64,000 bases of DNA from Telmatactis stephensoni (taxonomy: Eukaryota > Cnidaria > Anthozoa > Actiniaria > Isophelliidae): NCBI GenBank assembly GCA_029948255.1, contig JALIZF010001525.1:310001-374000 (forward strand), in the 5' to 3' direction. Shown piece by piece: positions 45,501 to 56,400 of the stretch. A model generated the notes under the pieces. The model did not search any database, had not been told where the DNA came from, and worked only from the letters and a program-made list of their open reading frames with translations. Position numbers and translations under genes: made by a program. Position 1 is the stretch's first letter. Each line of letters begins with the position of its first letter.

Positions 45501-46362
45501 GTAACCATGCTTAACTATGAGCCTTAATGTGCTTCCAAACAAACAACCCGCAAAACCTGACTACAGTTTTGCTTTAGTGAGATAAAGCCCAAAACAGGTC
45601 ACGTGACTTTTACTTACTTCTTTTAAAAATGGAAAAACTCAACAATGTAAAGTGGATGACAAGTTTTTCGGGCTGTATGTTGTGAAGCACATTCAGGCTC
45701 ACAGTTAAGCATGGTTACTTTGAAGTCTTTAGAAATAACCGCGACCGCATTTTGCTTTGAAGTTTACAACACAATATTTGATCACTGTGACGTCATCAGG
45801 TCACGTGACATCATAAACGTACCCTCAAAAAATTAAGGACGTCGAGTTTAGTAACTTATAGAAGAAAAAAGTTCATTTAGATGTTCTATGTCTTCAAAAT
45901 AATTTTTATTCGAATTTTAAGTTATTAACGATTGACCCAGGCCTTAATATACTCGAGTTAACCACAATTTCACCTATTAGTTGCTTTAGGGTCAAGGATA
46001 CGAGATAAAGAGAGATTTTGCAACAGAATACGAGCCGGGTAACAGCAGATTTAGTGACAAGATAAGAGGCAAAACTAGGAGATTTGCTTGGTGACGACAA
46101 TCTTACTGTAAAACCTGCAGTATGTAGCACGGGACGGCCGGCACAGCATGGAACATCAAACGTTTTGACATGCAAGCGGCAAGACCTTGACCATCTTGGC
46201 ACGGCCCCTTCCGTACAATATAACAATGTCTCACTGTTCATCACTCTCCATCAACAAAACACATAGGAATGTAACCTACCTAAATCGTTGTAGAGCCTCC
46301 AGTAACCATAGTAACATGAACAACAAGTAAGCAAAGTGATGCGATTTCGATCTTCGGGTCAT
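39544..46362 (-). CDS. Cys-loop receptor B, GABA-A/glycine-like body with Gly-Glu-Arg pore motif
   Basis: This is the tandem paralogue of receptor A. Seven exons give 440 aa: 46362-46280, 45169-45060, 44246-44179, 43811-43520, 42786-42655, 41087-40735, 39828-39544. Visible features are a Leu-rich signal peptide (AYLLFMLLWLLEA), YDKFARP, YLRQEW, PDTYI, a Cys-loop C164-C178 with FPLD, loop C TYVSGVY, M1 with YIPCIVM, M2, MPRVSYAKAIDWYL, M3, and M4 YPVAFTIFNIVYW. The pore-entrance motif is G274-E275-R276 (DNA 40945-40953), identical to that of receptor A. Exon 4 is 292 nt, the exact sum of exons 4 and 5 of A. The exon 6 donor (AAAGAG|GTTTGT) is weak. The M3-M4 loop is short and Lys/Glu-rich before the last exon, unlike that of A, and carries a CC pair. 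Intron 1 holds a 697-bp foldback element. Confidence 0.92.
40015..40301. mobile_element. MITE with about 40-bp terminal inverted repeats
   Basis: AGGCCGACACACACTGGGCG is inverted as CGCCTAGTGTGTGCCGGCCT. The arms continue with GTCGCTGCGACACGACGCGG and its inverse. An internal palindrome (CGCACGAATTTAAACTGG, then TTGAATTCGTGCG) marks the centre. It lies in the last intron of receptor B. Confidence 0.8.
41879..42001. repeat. Tandem duplication, about 77 bp
   Basis: CTGATCGAATGTATCGCGTG then CTCGTCTAGTGACATCC recurs about 77 bp later with few changes, in receptor B intron 5. Confidence 0.6.
42075..42194. mobile_element. Palindrome with perfect 23-bp outer arms
   Basis: GGCAAATTTGAATAACTATT, then GTT, is exactly inverted at 42172-42194. 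Inner arms CTGACTAGCCTC and GAGGCTAGTCAG also pair. It lies in receptor B intron 5. Confidence 0.8.
42330..42475. repeat. Short repeats of TTAGGCGATTT type
   Basis: Words such as GGGCGAT, TAGGCGAT and TTTTAGGCGAT recur about nine times. The outer words CCGGGCCCTAAAATCGCC and GATTTTAGTGCCCGG are inverted, so this is probably another small foldback element. Confidence 0.5.
45261..45957. mobile_element. 697-bp foldback element with long inverted arms
   Basis: It lies in receptor B intron 1 (45170-46279). CTCGAGTATATTAAGGCCTG at the left is the exact inverse of CAGGCCTTAATATACTCGAG at the right. The arms keep pairing for about 270 bp with few mismatches (for example GTCACGTGACCTGATGACGT against ACGTCATCAGGTCACGTGAC). 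The spacer between them is about 150 bp. No coding frame is present. The transcript of this intron could fold into a very long hairpin. Confidence 0.9.
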
Positions 46363-46595
46363 GAGGTTTTTATTGATTTATCTATCAAAAAACAGGAATA
46401 AATACAGTCATTTCAACTACGTACGGTAATTCTATGTCCACATCACAAGCGACGGACCCGTTCTACTTTGCTAATTCAATTGAAAAGTGAAAACATATAG
46501 GCCCATCTCAACCCCTTCGGAAACGTTTACGTTATGATTTTGGACCTACATAAATCTACCGTTTAAAATTCGAAATTGAATTTGCACTGCGCAGA

Positions 46596-46910
46596 GATCC
46601 AGTGACCGATTCTTTTGGTCCCGAAAGCCCAGTTTTGACAGCTGTTTCGACGTTCATACATTACAAAACCAACGCTACCGTAAGTTTGTCAACAAAGAGA
46701 CAACGTAACGGATACACTGTCTGGTTCAGGAACAGTAACAGACTGGATCCTTTTGGAGCTGGCCTCATGTATTATTACAAAGAGACATATATAGAAACGA
46801 CGCGAGGAAACAAGTCCGCGTCCATCAACTTATTACTGAATTTCTTTTCGTCCTTTTCCATTCATCAACCTAAACAGAGCAAGAGCAAATTCTTTGAAGA
46901 CTGTGTGTAA
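46596..46910 (+). CDS. Possible terminal exon, unknown protein
   Basis: A frame of about 104 codons follows a plausible acceptor (GCACTGCGCAG, ending 46594) and ends at TAA 46910. Its composition is protein-like (DPVTDSFGPESPVLTAVSTF, then YTVWFRNSNRLDPFGAG) and not low-complexity. The first ATG in frame is more than 150 bp in, so it could only be a 3' exon or a remnant. I found no upstream exons and recognise no family. Confidence 0.25.
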   Translation, partial: DPVTDSFGPESPVLTAVSTFIHYKTNATVSLSTKRQRNGYTVWFRNSNRLDPFGAGLMYYYKETYIETTRGNKSASINLLLNFFSSFSIHQPKQSKSKFFEDCV

Positions 46911-47145
46911 AAATCGTAAAAATATGAATAACTTGAATCGACCTTTACGACACTATAAATGGAGGCTAGAAATTATAAAATGAATTAGTAATTAAGGTAT
47001 CATTTATATATAGTGCTTATAGCGCTTAAGCGGTTCGGTCTGAAAACCTCTTGAACGATAAAGAATCTACAATAGGTACAAATAGTTTAAGTGTAAGAAT
47101 GGATGTGATTTCTCTACGTTTTAAATTATGCCAAACGGAATTTAC

Positions 47146-47340
47146 CTTTGATAATTTCTAAAAGTAGACGTGCAGAAGACGTTTTGAGTTCAATAGCGGC
47201 TGAACTTATGCATTCTGAAAACAAACCAATTAAAGCTTGGCACTGCCTTGAAATTCCCAATGCTGTTAATGCTGTTCCAGAAAGAATTAAGATCACATTA
47301 CCCAATAGCAAGAAGCCTCCCCACGCCTCATCGCATGAAA
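47146..47340 (-). CDS. Possible orphan exon, hydrophobic protein
   Basis: On the minus strand an acceptor-like CAAAG precedes a frame reading EAWGGFLLLGNVILILSGTA, with a second amphipathic helix ending SSARLLLEIIK, before a donor (AAAG|GTAAAT). The hydrophobic run could be one membrane segment. No neighbouring exons or known family could be identified. It may be a remnant. Confidence 0.25.
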
Positions 47341-49532
47341 CTTTGATTTAATATACATTTGTGGTCTTCGTCGCAGCATCAAAAATCAGAAATGCATAAA
47401 ATATGGCTCAAAATTAAAGCTAACAATTTTAGAAAGGATTATAAGTTGACAGAGCTTTTTGCAAGCAGGAGATGTAAAAATTGGAACACTTATGTTTCAA
47501 ATATTTTGTTACGTATCAATTGACGTAATGTTCGTGAGTGTGTACATGAAGTTATAAATATCTACTTTAAGTGGGAAGATTTGGAATTGCACTTGTACAA
47601 TAAATTGTACTGATACACGTATTTTAGGCACGCGAAAATAGATCTTCCTTTGTTTTACACCAAATACGACACAAAGCTTCCATAGTACAAACAGTTTTTA
47701 GTACGTAACAAAATTGGCATTGTTAATTACAAGTGTTGGGCGCAATGTTGAGTACGTCTTCTTCTACGACCCAAAAATGCAAAATAAAATCGATGAAAGT
47801 ACAATAGCTTGTGTACATTGTACAGTATGTCAATTTTTGTACGTGCCTTTGAATGTTTCATTTAACCGCTAATTTGCTTGTAAAAATAAAGAACCGAGTC
47901 TTGAAGTATTCAAGAGCTCGCAGCAGAATTCCTTCATGAATGAACGTATTTCATTGACTAACATGAAATGATATTATGCTTTTTCACTAAATAATTCGAC
48001 TGATAATTACTTCCAAATGTATACAAATATTTTGTCTACTCAATGAAAACAAATTGCTTCTTTTTTCCCCGATAAGTATGTGCAACATTCAAAATAAAAT
48101 GCTTCATTTTTCCTCTCGTTTTTGAAAGGTTTTGGAATTGTTTTGGGTTTGTTACAAAAATTTCAGTTATGGGCATTTTCACAGTGAAATGTGCTCAAAA
48201 GAAGGAAAAACATAAAATCAAAGCGTGAATTAGATAATGGAAAGTTATATTATTTGACCACCTGTTCTTTACTTTCCTCATTGTCTAGCTCAGTAACTTC
48301 GCGACTTTAAAGTCAGATTGTATTAACTACAACTTTCTAAATCGATGAAACTTTTTTTTATAGTTTGAGAGTATATGTTGATAATGCGATGCCTCAAAAG
48401 TTGGGAGAAAAACAGAATGATATATAATCTGAATGATAGTTTTGCTTATGGAACGGCACTAGGATTCTACATCTAAAACACAATTTTCAAAATAAACAAA
48501 CACACACTTACCTGGCAAAAGTGACAAATTTCGCTCAAGGAAGAACTTCCACGTCTAAATAATGATGCCCGCAACCACCCCGCTGGTTTCCAAGGTTATA
48601 AATTGAGCTCCCAACTTGGACGTTTGTTGAAGTTAATTTCAAAAATGGCTATATCAAAGAAGATTATCTTTGTACCTTGGTTATCTCGCCAGCTCCAAAG
48701 GGCTTCAACCCCAGGATAGACGAAATAACTTTTAAGCCAATTAGAGTTCTTTTTTAGTGTAAAAATCCCTTCTAGCTTCAAGAAACTTCATGGGAAATCC
48801 GTCGAAACCATTTAACGATACAATGCTAATTTTCCTGAACTACTGTCACCAGTAACTCTTTTGATTACTATAAGGTAAACAATCTACAATGCCAAATATA
48901 GTCGCTAACAGGTAGAAACAGTAAATCTTCCTGATTTATCATGAACCTCGCACTGCATTTTTGTGCAGATGAACTTGGCTTCCGAGTTTCCGATAAACAA
49001 GCGATCCCAAGCAAGCGATCAAAACATAGTTGAAAATCATATTCGGAGCCCTTAAGGCTTAGCATTGGAGAAACTATTTCTTTCTAAGATCCCAATCTTG
49101 ACCGCACTTAATAATTTAAAGCTCCGTGTTTTGGCGTTTTAATTTTGAGGAATTTGAGTTAGATTTTATGTCTCCAAATTACATCAAACTGTAAAAAATA
49201 TATGATTGTTCTAATATCTCGTTGAGATTTGAAGTTTATTATCTTTGGAAGTGCACTTACGTCGGAAAGTCAGTAAAAAGTTAAATTATAGTTGAAGTTT
49301 CAAACCACAAAACTTCTACACAAACAGACGAGAAATTAGGATTCGGTTTTTGGGGTTGGAATTTCTCTAAAACAAAACACTCGAAAGAAAAATTGTTGAC
49401 TTTTAATACAATATGAGGCATTCAGGAATGAGCTTGACTCCGAGAACTTGCAATTCACAGTTTTAACTTTTGAAGAGATAGAAACCTTTAAAATACTTTA
49501 TTAATTTGATAATCTGGGCCTTCATTTTCTTA

Positions 49533-49614
49533 ATTTTAATTCCATCTTTTCCCAAAATTTTCAAGAATTAATCCATTATCCTATTTCAAATGGTTATTTT
49601 CATTATCAAGGAAT
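49533..49614. repeat. 82-bp inverted duplicate, copy 1
   Basis: These 82 bases are the exact reverse complement of 51706-51787, with no mismatch. They start ATTTTAATTCCATCTTTTCC and lie downstream of DMAP1. Confidence 0.92.
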
Positions 49615-50474
49615 TCAGAACAAAGATAGCTTAATTTTATTACCACAATTGCTGTATTCGTGAGGCCCGATGTGCAAAGCGCCACCACAAAGCACAGATA
49701 AAACTCATTCAGATTACCATCGACAAGCGGCAAGCTTTGACGACTCAAGTACTTTAATCAGCACTGTGATAGATTTGAGTAACTTATTTTCTGCGAATTA
49801 TACTGTTACATTATCGAGGGGGCATTTTTAAGTATTAATGGGATTTTTTTTAGCTCTATAGCTCATTAGGAATAAATTGATGTAATTCCTTTTCTCTAGC
49901 TCTCAAACTGTTAATTGAAGATTTCAAGAGACTAATTAAATTCGGGTGTAAAATTGAATTTATAGTGCAAAATAAATCCGTTACATTATAAAAGGGATAT
50001 TTTGGGCGATATAAAATTTAGTAAGCTTCCACTTTCACATAAATCCGCAGACATTTTCAAAACTTATAGGAATTGAGTAATACCGGTTTTTTGAAAAGCG
50101 GGGTAGAAATTTCCTTTTCCGCTCTGAAAAAGAAAAGATCCATTGGGTAGGAACAAAAGAATGAGGAAGATGACGTCATGCGGTGTAGATAAAAACGTGT
50201 GCCATTTATCGAAGTATTTCAACCAATCAGGGCGCGCGTAAGATTCTTTGACGTCATCTGTGCGTGTGTACTGTAATCACACACGGTTTTCCACCAGTTA
50301 GTATAGATCACGTATAGTTACTATAAAATGAAATAATATATTTTATTGATGGTTGGTGACATTTACAAATACAAGAACAGCACTCAAGCCAGGTTAAAAC
50401 TAACAATATCTGAAGCTATTCTAGCCGTGCGGCATTTTTTAAATACTAGAGATTTTATCGTTATTCTTAGTTGC

Positions 50475-53400
50475 TCAAAATCTTTTGGTCTTTTTCAGTG
50501 GATTTTGTTCCAAGAATGTTGAGGCAGTTCGACGTTTTCTCTGAAAGAAATAACAGAAGAGAAAGTTGGAAGTGAGCTGTTGTGAAGAAGACTTGTTTGA
50601 CTACAATATCTCAGCAAAGCCTGGTTCACAAAGAATAGCAACACAAGTTGATAAGCACAAGCAACATACAGACTCAGTAATGTACTACTAATTCAGTTTA
50701 TCTTGTATGTTGCTTGCGCTTATGTTTGAGTCGCTATCTTTGACTGATAGATAACATATCGTGAATATAGTGCTGGACGTCACCCAGATAACATATTGTT
50801 CTCTTTATTTTTTTATTTTTGTAGTCAGTTTATAGAAAATATAATTTTATAAAAATTGGCATGATAGCAATGATGATGACGACGACGATGATGATAGTGG
50901 TGGTGGTGGTAGTTGGTGTTGGTGGTGTTGAAGAGTGATATTAAATGTGGCTAAATGACGGTCATTGCTGGTCAGTGGTATGTTTTGCGAATATGGGATG
51001 CAGGGCTCACATGTGAGTCCATCGCTACGGATCTGGCGATCCTGAGCCAAGCTTGCTGAATTGCTGCTATTTTGCCCCTCCCATCCCACCCTTAGTAATT
51101 TTAGGTGAGTATTTATATCTCCACGGCCCTAGTGGTCAGTGTGACAGGTGACAGGTGGTGGACCGTGGATGGTTACCATGGTTACCGCCTTGTTGCCGGG
51201 GATGTGGGGTCCCTTGAGGTAGCATGTAGGCACCTAGCTCAACCTCATCAATGCCGATGAGTTTAATAGAGAGTTTAAGATTGTACGACGGCAACGTCCA
51301 CGTGGCTGAAAAAGTGCCCTATTCATTTTTCGCTAAATCTATGCTTTATTTATTCGTTATTAGTTGAATTTGCCTTCGCTATCCCATACCATTACAACTG
51401 ATACAATGAATGGTACATAGCAAAGTAAATTATGAAGGAAAAAAGGTTAGACGTTTGCGTTCTCGGTAGAGCGTAAAACTCTCCAGTTTGCCGTGGTGAA
51501 TTGGCTGAGGACGGTTGAAATCTACCTATTTACTAAACATTCCACGTGTCAGCTTTATTCTTTTCGATTGATTGTTTTCTTCTGTCGTCGACAGCGTTCT
51601 TATTACAATCTTAAACTCCCTAATGGGGTGCTCAAGTGTGACGAGGAAGGCGCTGATAATAATAGTGCTGATGATGATGGCAATGATGATGATGATGATG
51701 ATGATATTCCTTGATAATGAAAATAACCATTTGAAATAGGATAATGGATTAATTCTTGAAAATTTTGGGAAAAGATGGAATTAAAATGAACGTACCGCGT
51801 TCGGTGTTCCTGGAGACGAGGTAACAGCATCTATCAATGGAGTTGCTGATTGTGGACTAGATTGCTGTGAAAGAGAAACCAATATTCATTTATAAATACG
51901 AGTTTTAGTAGTAATAAGCTAAATACAAAGAATTCCGTAAGTCATTCTTACCTTCGAAGATGAAATTGCTTCCACAGGAGCTTAATAACAAAATTTGTAG
52001 TTCGTTAGTTTTTCCTTAGGGTTATTTCTGTAAAGTTATTTATCATTTTTTATTTTATTTTTTCGTTATTTATCAATTTATCATTTTTATATTATGAAAA
52101 TAAATCAAAATTTTATTATGGGTGACAAAAACGAGCAACAGTTGACACTTACAAGTCGTTGTGTTTTGTGTTTTACCAGGAGCTAAAGCTTCTTTCCGGT
52201 GCCTAAAAATAAGTACCAATTCTTGAATAAACTTGAGAATTTAACAACACACAAGGAATTAAACAAAACTACGATACAGATAATAAAGAACAGTAGCATG
52301 GGGAAAAACCAGTGTTTATTATAGCCTGCGTTTTTGTGCAAATGACGCATTTTTATTCCTATTGACGCAAATAGAATCATGTAGCGCGTCCATGACTTTC
52401 ACTATCAGAAACTCATAAGGGGATTTCTGTCACTACTTGATGGATCTGTTATATTTGAGCAAAAAACACTATAGATAATAATAAAATATTTGAGATATAT
52501 CGTGATTGGCTGACTACCATGTTTATATCAGAAGACAGAAATATAACACGCTCGTGCATGTCTCTGTACTATGATATTAACACTCTGGAAGATGTATCGT
52601 CTGTGTTTTTTCTTTAAGCAATATAAAACGCGCGCGCATGTCTATGTACTGTGAGTGACATAAACACTCTGGAAGATATAGAGCACTCGAAAAGCAAGAG
52701 AAACACTCGACTACGCCTCGTGTTCCTAAGCTTGCTTTTCTCTTGCTCTATATCTTCCATCGGGTTTATATCACAGCACAGAGACATGCGCGCGCGTTTC
52801 ATATTGCTTCAATAAAATACACAGACGATACAAATGATATGAAATGTAAACGAAAAGATACCAAAGTGGAAAATGTCCCCATTTATCACCAAATGACCCG
52901 AATTTTCATATCCCACATGTCCCACTCCAAGATATCCTAAAATGAACAGTAAAAACGTTTTCCCTGCAGGGAGAGGGCTGGGTAGCGTCAGTACACAGGC
53001 TATAGAACACTTACTTCAGAGTCTGCTTTTCAAATTCACAATTTCCAGCAGCTTGTTTAAGCTCATATAGCAAAATCATCTCGTTTCTTAAGTCATTAAA
53101 CTGTTGACATATGTGTTCTGTTGGCATAGGCTGCAAATCTAGTATCACAAGATATCAAAAAAAAAGTTAGTTAGAATATAATATGCCTGAGTGTGTGATA
53201 GTATTGGAAGGGTCTGCAGTGCTTGTGCTTATAATCAGGTAAATTGGGCAGATAACAGTTAAAACCTATAATACGAGAACCAACGTAGCACTCAGTTGAT
53301 GTAATATATTCATAAAAATATAACATGGTTCGTGCTTAATTATGAATTTAAAATTCCAGGAGAATTCAAGGGGTATTCAAGTACTCCTAAACGATTTTTC

Positions 53401-56400
53401 AAGTAGTATTGTTCGCCGATTTTTACTAATGGTTTTACTGGAATAATTGGACATCCCCTTCACTCACTTACGTGTAAAGGAAAAAAACAAGTGAATTTCA
53501 ATGTTTCCCATCCCATTCAAGTCCCTTACGTCTTTTGTTAAAAGTATAAATTCAAGGTGTGTGCAAAGGGTTTGAGCAGAATTTTTAAAATTCAAGGGCT
53601 TTTCAAGCCTTGAAAACGCAAATGAAATTCAAGGAGTTTTCAAGGAGTTTAAGGAGTAGCACGAACCCTGATACAATGAATATACATAAAACAATAGATA
53701 AAACGACAATAGAATACAATAGATTTTATGAACACATTACATCAACTGAGTGCTACATGTATGTAGGTTTTATCTAATGGCCACCTCCCCATAACAGCCA
53801 GCATCTTCTGTCCTCACCATTGATTCATATATATTCTAAATTGAAACCTACATGCAATGGCCTCCTCTACACAACAGTCAACAAAACTCTTTCCAAGGAG
53901 GACCTTGTGGGGAGTTCTGATTGTATACAATACATACCAACTCCAAGTTCCTCCAGTAGCTGTTCTACTGCCTTAGCTTTCTTTGTTCCCACAGAGGATG
54001 GCATTTTCATCTAAAGTAAATAAAAAATAATTGACATGAATGATTGCAGTTATACTGATGAATAAATTATTGAACTAAGACATATCCATTTGAAAGGGTT
54101 GCTCAAAAACACAACATTATTAATAGGGGTAGTAGACTGTTTTAATTCAGTCTCTTGTACCTTGGCACTTCTTAGGAACACTCCTGCACCCTTGTTTTCT
54201 GGGAACTTGACTCCAGTACTTGTAGATTCAGACTACAGTCAGATAACAATATTAGTATATAATGTAGCAATCAGCCTATCTCTAACAAGGTTGTGCTCTA
54301 ACACAAATATCTGGAAGCCATCAAGTTCTCTATAACACCAGCTTGATCATATCATACTTCATTTTCAATCACAAATGTTAATAGACCATTTCACGGTTGT
54401 TGTGGCTCAACCTCAGCCTCGATATCGTGTAATATATTCTTTAGAATTGGACTACAGCCCGTGGAATTTTAAAGTGTTTCGATTGTTTGTTGATGTGTGC
54501 ATTCCTTACCTTACCATGGGCTACAGTCAATTTCTAAAGAATATATTACACGCTGTCGAGGCTGAGGTTGAGCCACGACAACCGTGAAATGGCCTATTGC
54601 CACTGCTGGAGCACAGCCTTGTCTAGTAGCCACCCATAACATTAACACATTACACAGTGGTCCATACTTTCTGAAAATGGTTCAAACTTTTCAAAGTGAT
54701 GGGCCATGTTTTACCCACCTAATCCCTTCTCTGCCTCAGCTAAATGGCCACTGTAGACTACTCATGTACATGAACAAGTCATAGTAATTGTCTAGTCTCC
54801 TTTGCAGTCATTATTAATCTTGTTCCCATTCCCCTGTGGTCTATTCTAGCCACAGAATGGACCACAAGAGATTGGGAACAATACTACTAATAATGGGTGG
54901 AAAGGAGTAGTAATCTCCAATACCCACCACAGCATGAACTGGAAATTTCCAGAAATGAGGGGGGAGGGGAAGGGATGAGGTAAGGAATACACTGTTGCCA
55001 AATCACTGTCAGAGTTTGTGTGAAAGAAAATTGGAAAATTATTCTGTGGGTTAGTCGGAGGATGATATAAAATTCCCCCAACCCTCCATGGTACATATAC
55101 TTATAGGGTGCACAGATGTTTTCTGGAACCACAGAACCTGTTGGGAAACATACCTTTTGGCCTTCAACTACATCTCCTTTCTTTTTAGGAAGCTTTTTCT
55201 TTATTGGTTTCTTTTCACGTCTATGAAACAAAAAAGCAAAAATTGTTTACAATGGCCAGCTGATATAAATATTATTGCACCTTTTACAGATATTCAATAC
55301 TAGAGCAGATTTCGTATGAGTGTGAAATGGACCACGCTGTACCGTGACCGTGTCAGTGCCGTGATGTCTATAAAAACATTCGAAATTCCTGCCGTAACCG
55401 TGCCGTGACCGTGCGGTGTCGTTTTCACAGTCATAAGAAATTTACTCTAGCCCTGGCTGTATGAGTGGATAGAACTATTTGTTTGATAAATCCTTATGCA
55501 GTGGATAAAAAGATGTTTAAGATTCAACTACAAAAGCTACATTAAACTTACTTTTGTCTGCTTTCAGCAGTATTGTCTGCAGCTGTTATAAGTTTTTGAA
55601 GGTCTTGTTGCTTTTTCTCTCTTTCTTTCTTACGCATCTCAATCTTACGCAGCTCAGACATCAACATCTCTTCTTCTTGAACCTTACAAGTAATTAAAAG
55701 TAATCACTGAGCATCAGACTTATGATCAAAATAAGTCTAAGATTTTGTGATAATTTTACAATCTTGATTTTGAAACAGTAAATAGTTTAGTGATGAACTT
55801 TACAATCTGAATAATGAACTTTGCTGTCTTATTTCTATGTTTACAGTTAGAAAATGCCCTTAACAGGTACTTGCAATAAGAATTTGTGATTATTTTGTGA
55901 TCAAATTAAGGCTGAGGTAAAAAGGATAAAAAGGAAGAACAGTCGATAGGTTGTGACATATTATTTGTTCTTGTGAAAATTTGCTCAAAATGATTTTTCA
56001 TTCATCTGTTTTAGCACAAATGAATGTAAAACGATGGACCCCAAATATTAACTAAAGACAAATGAAGCTAAGACCAACCCCCCCCCCCAAAAGTCATCTC
56101 CACAACCCCCAGCCCTCCCCAAAAAAGGTTGTCTCCACAACCCCCCAATCCCATCCCCCCCCCAAAAAAAGGCTGTATCCACAAGTTTTCTTCATAATGA
56201 AGGTAACATAGAAGATAATATGTAGACAGCAAGGCTATATAACCCATACAAGACCTTGGTGAATATCTGGCCAAAATTTTTGTCCTTCTTTCTTTTTCCC
56301 CCGACTTCAATTTCCATTTTTTTATTTCTGCTGTGCCTACAAATATAAGACTGAGAACCCCAAGCACACAGAAAGAACAGGATCCAAGAGTGTCCATATC

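Larger units (their letters stand above)
46363..50474. other. Receptor B-DMAP1 intergenic region
   Basis: This AT-rich stretch includes the receptor B promoter and the DMAP1 3' end. AATAAAA-like words lie downstream of the DMAP1 stop at about 50330. Two protein-like fragments (46596 and 47146) are listed separately. 50205-50295 shares a dispersed repeat with 23680-23780. A donor-like CAG|GTAAGTG on the minus strand near 48515 suggests a possible non-coding exon of an unidentified minus-strand transcript. Confidence 0.45.
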
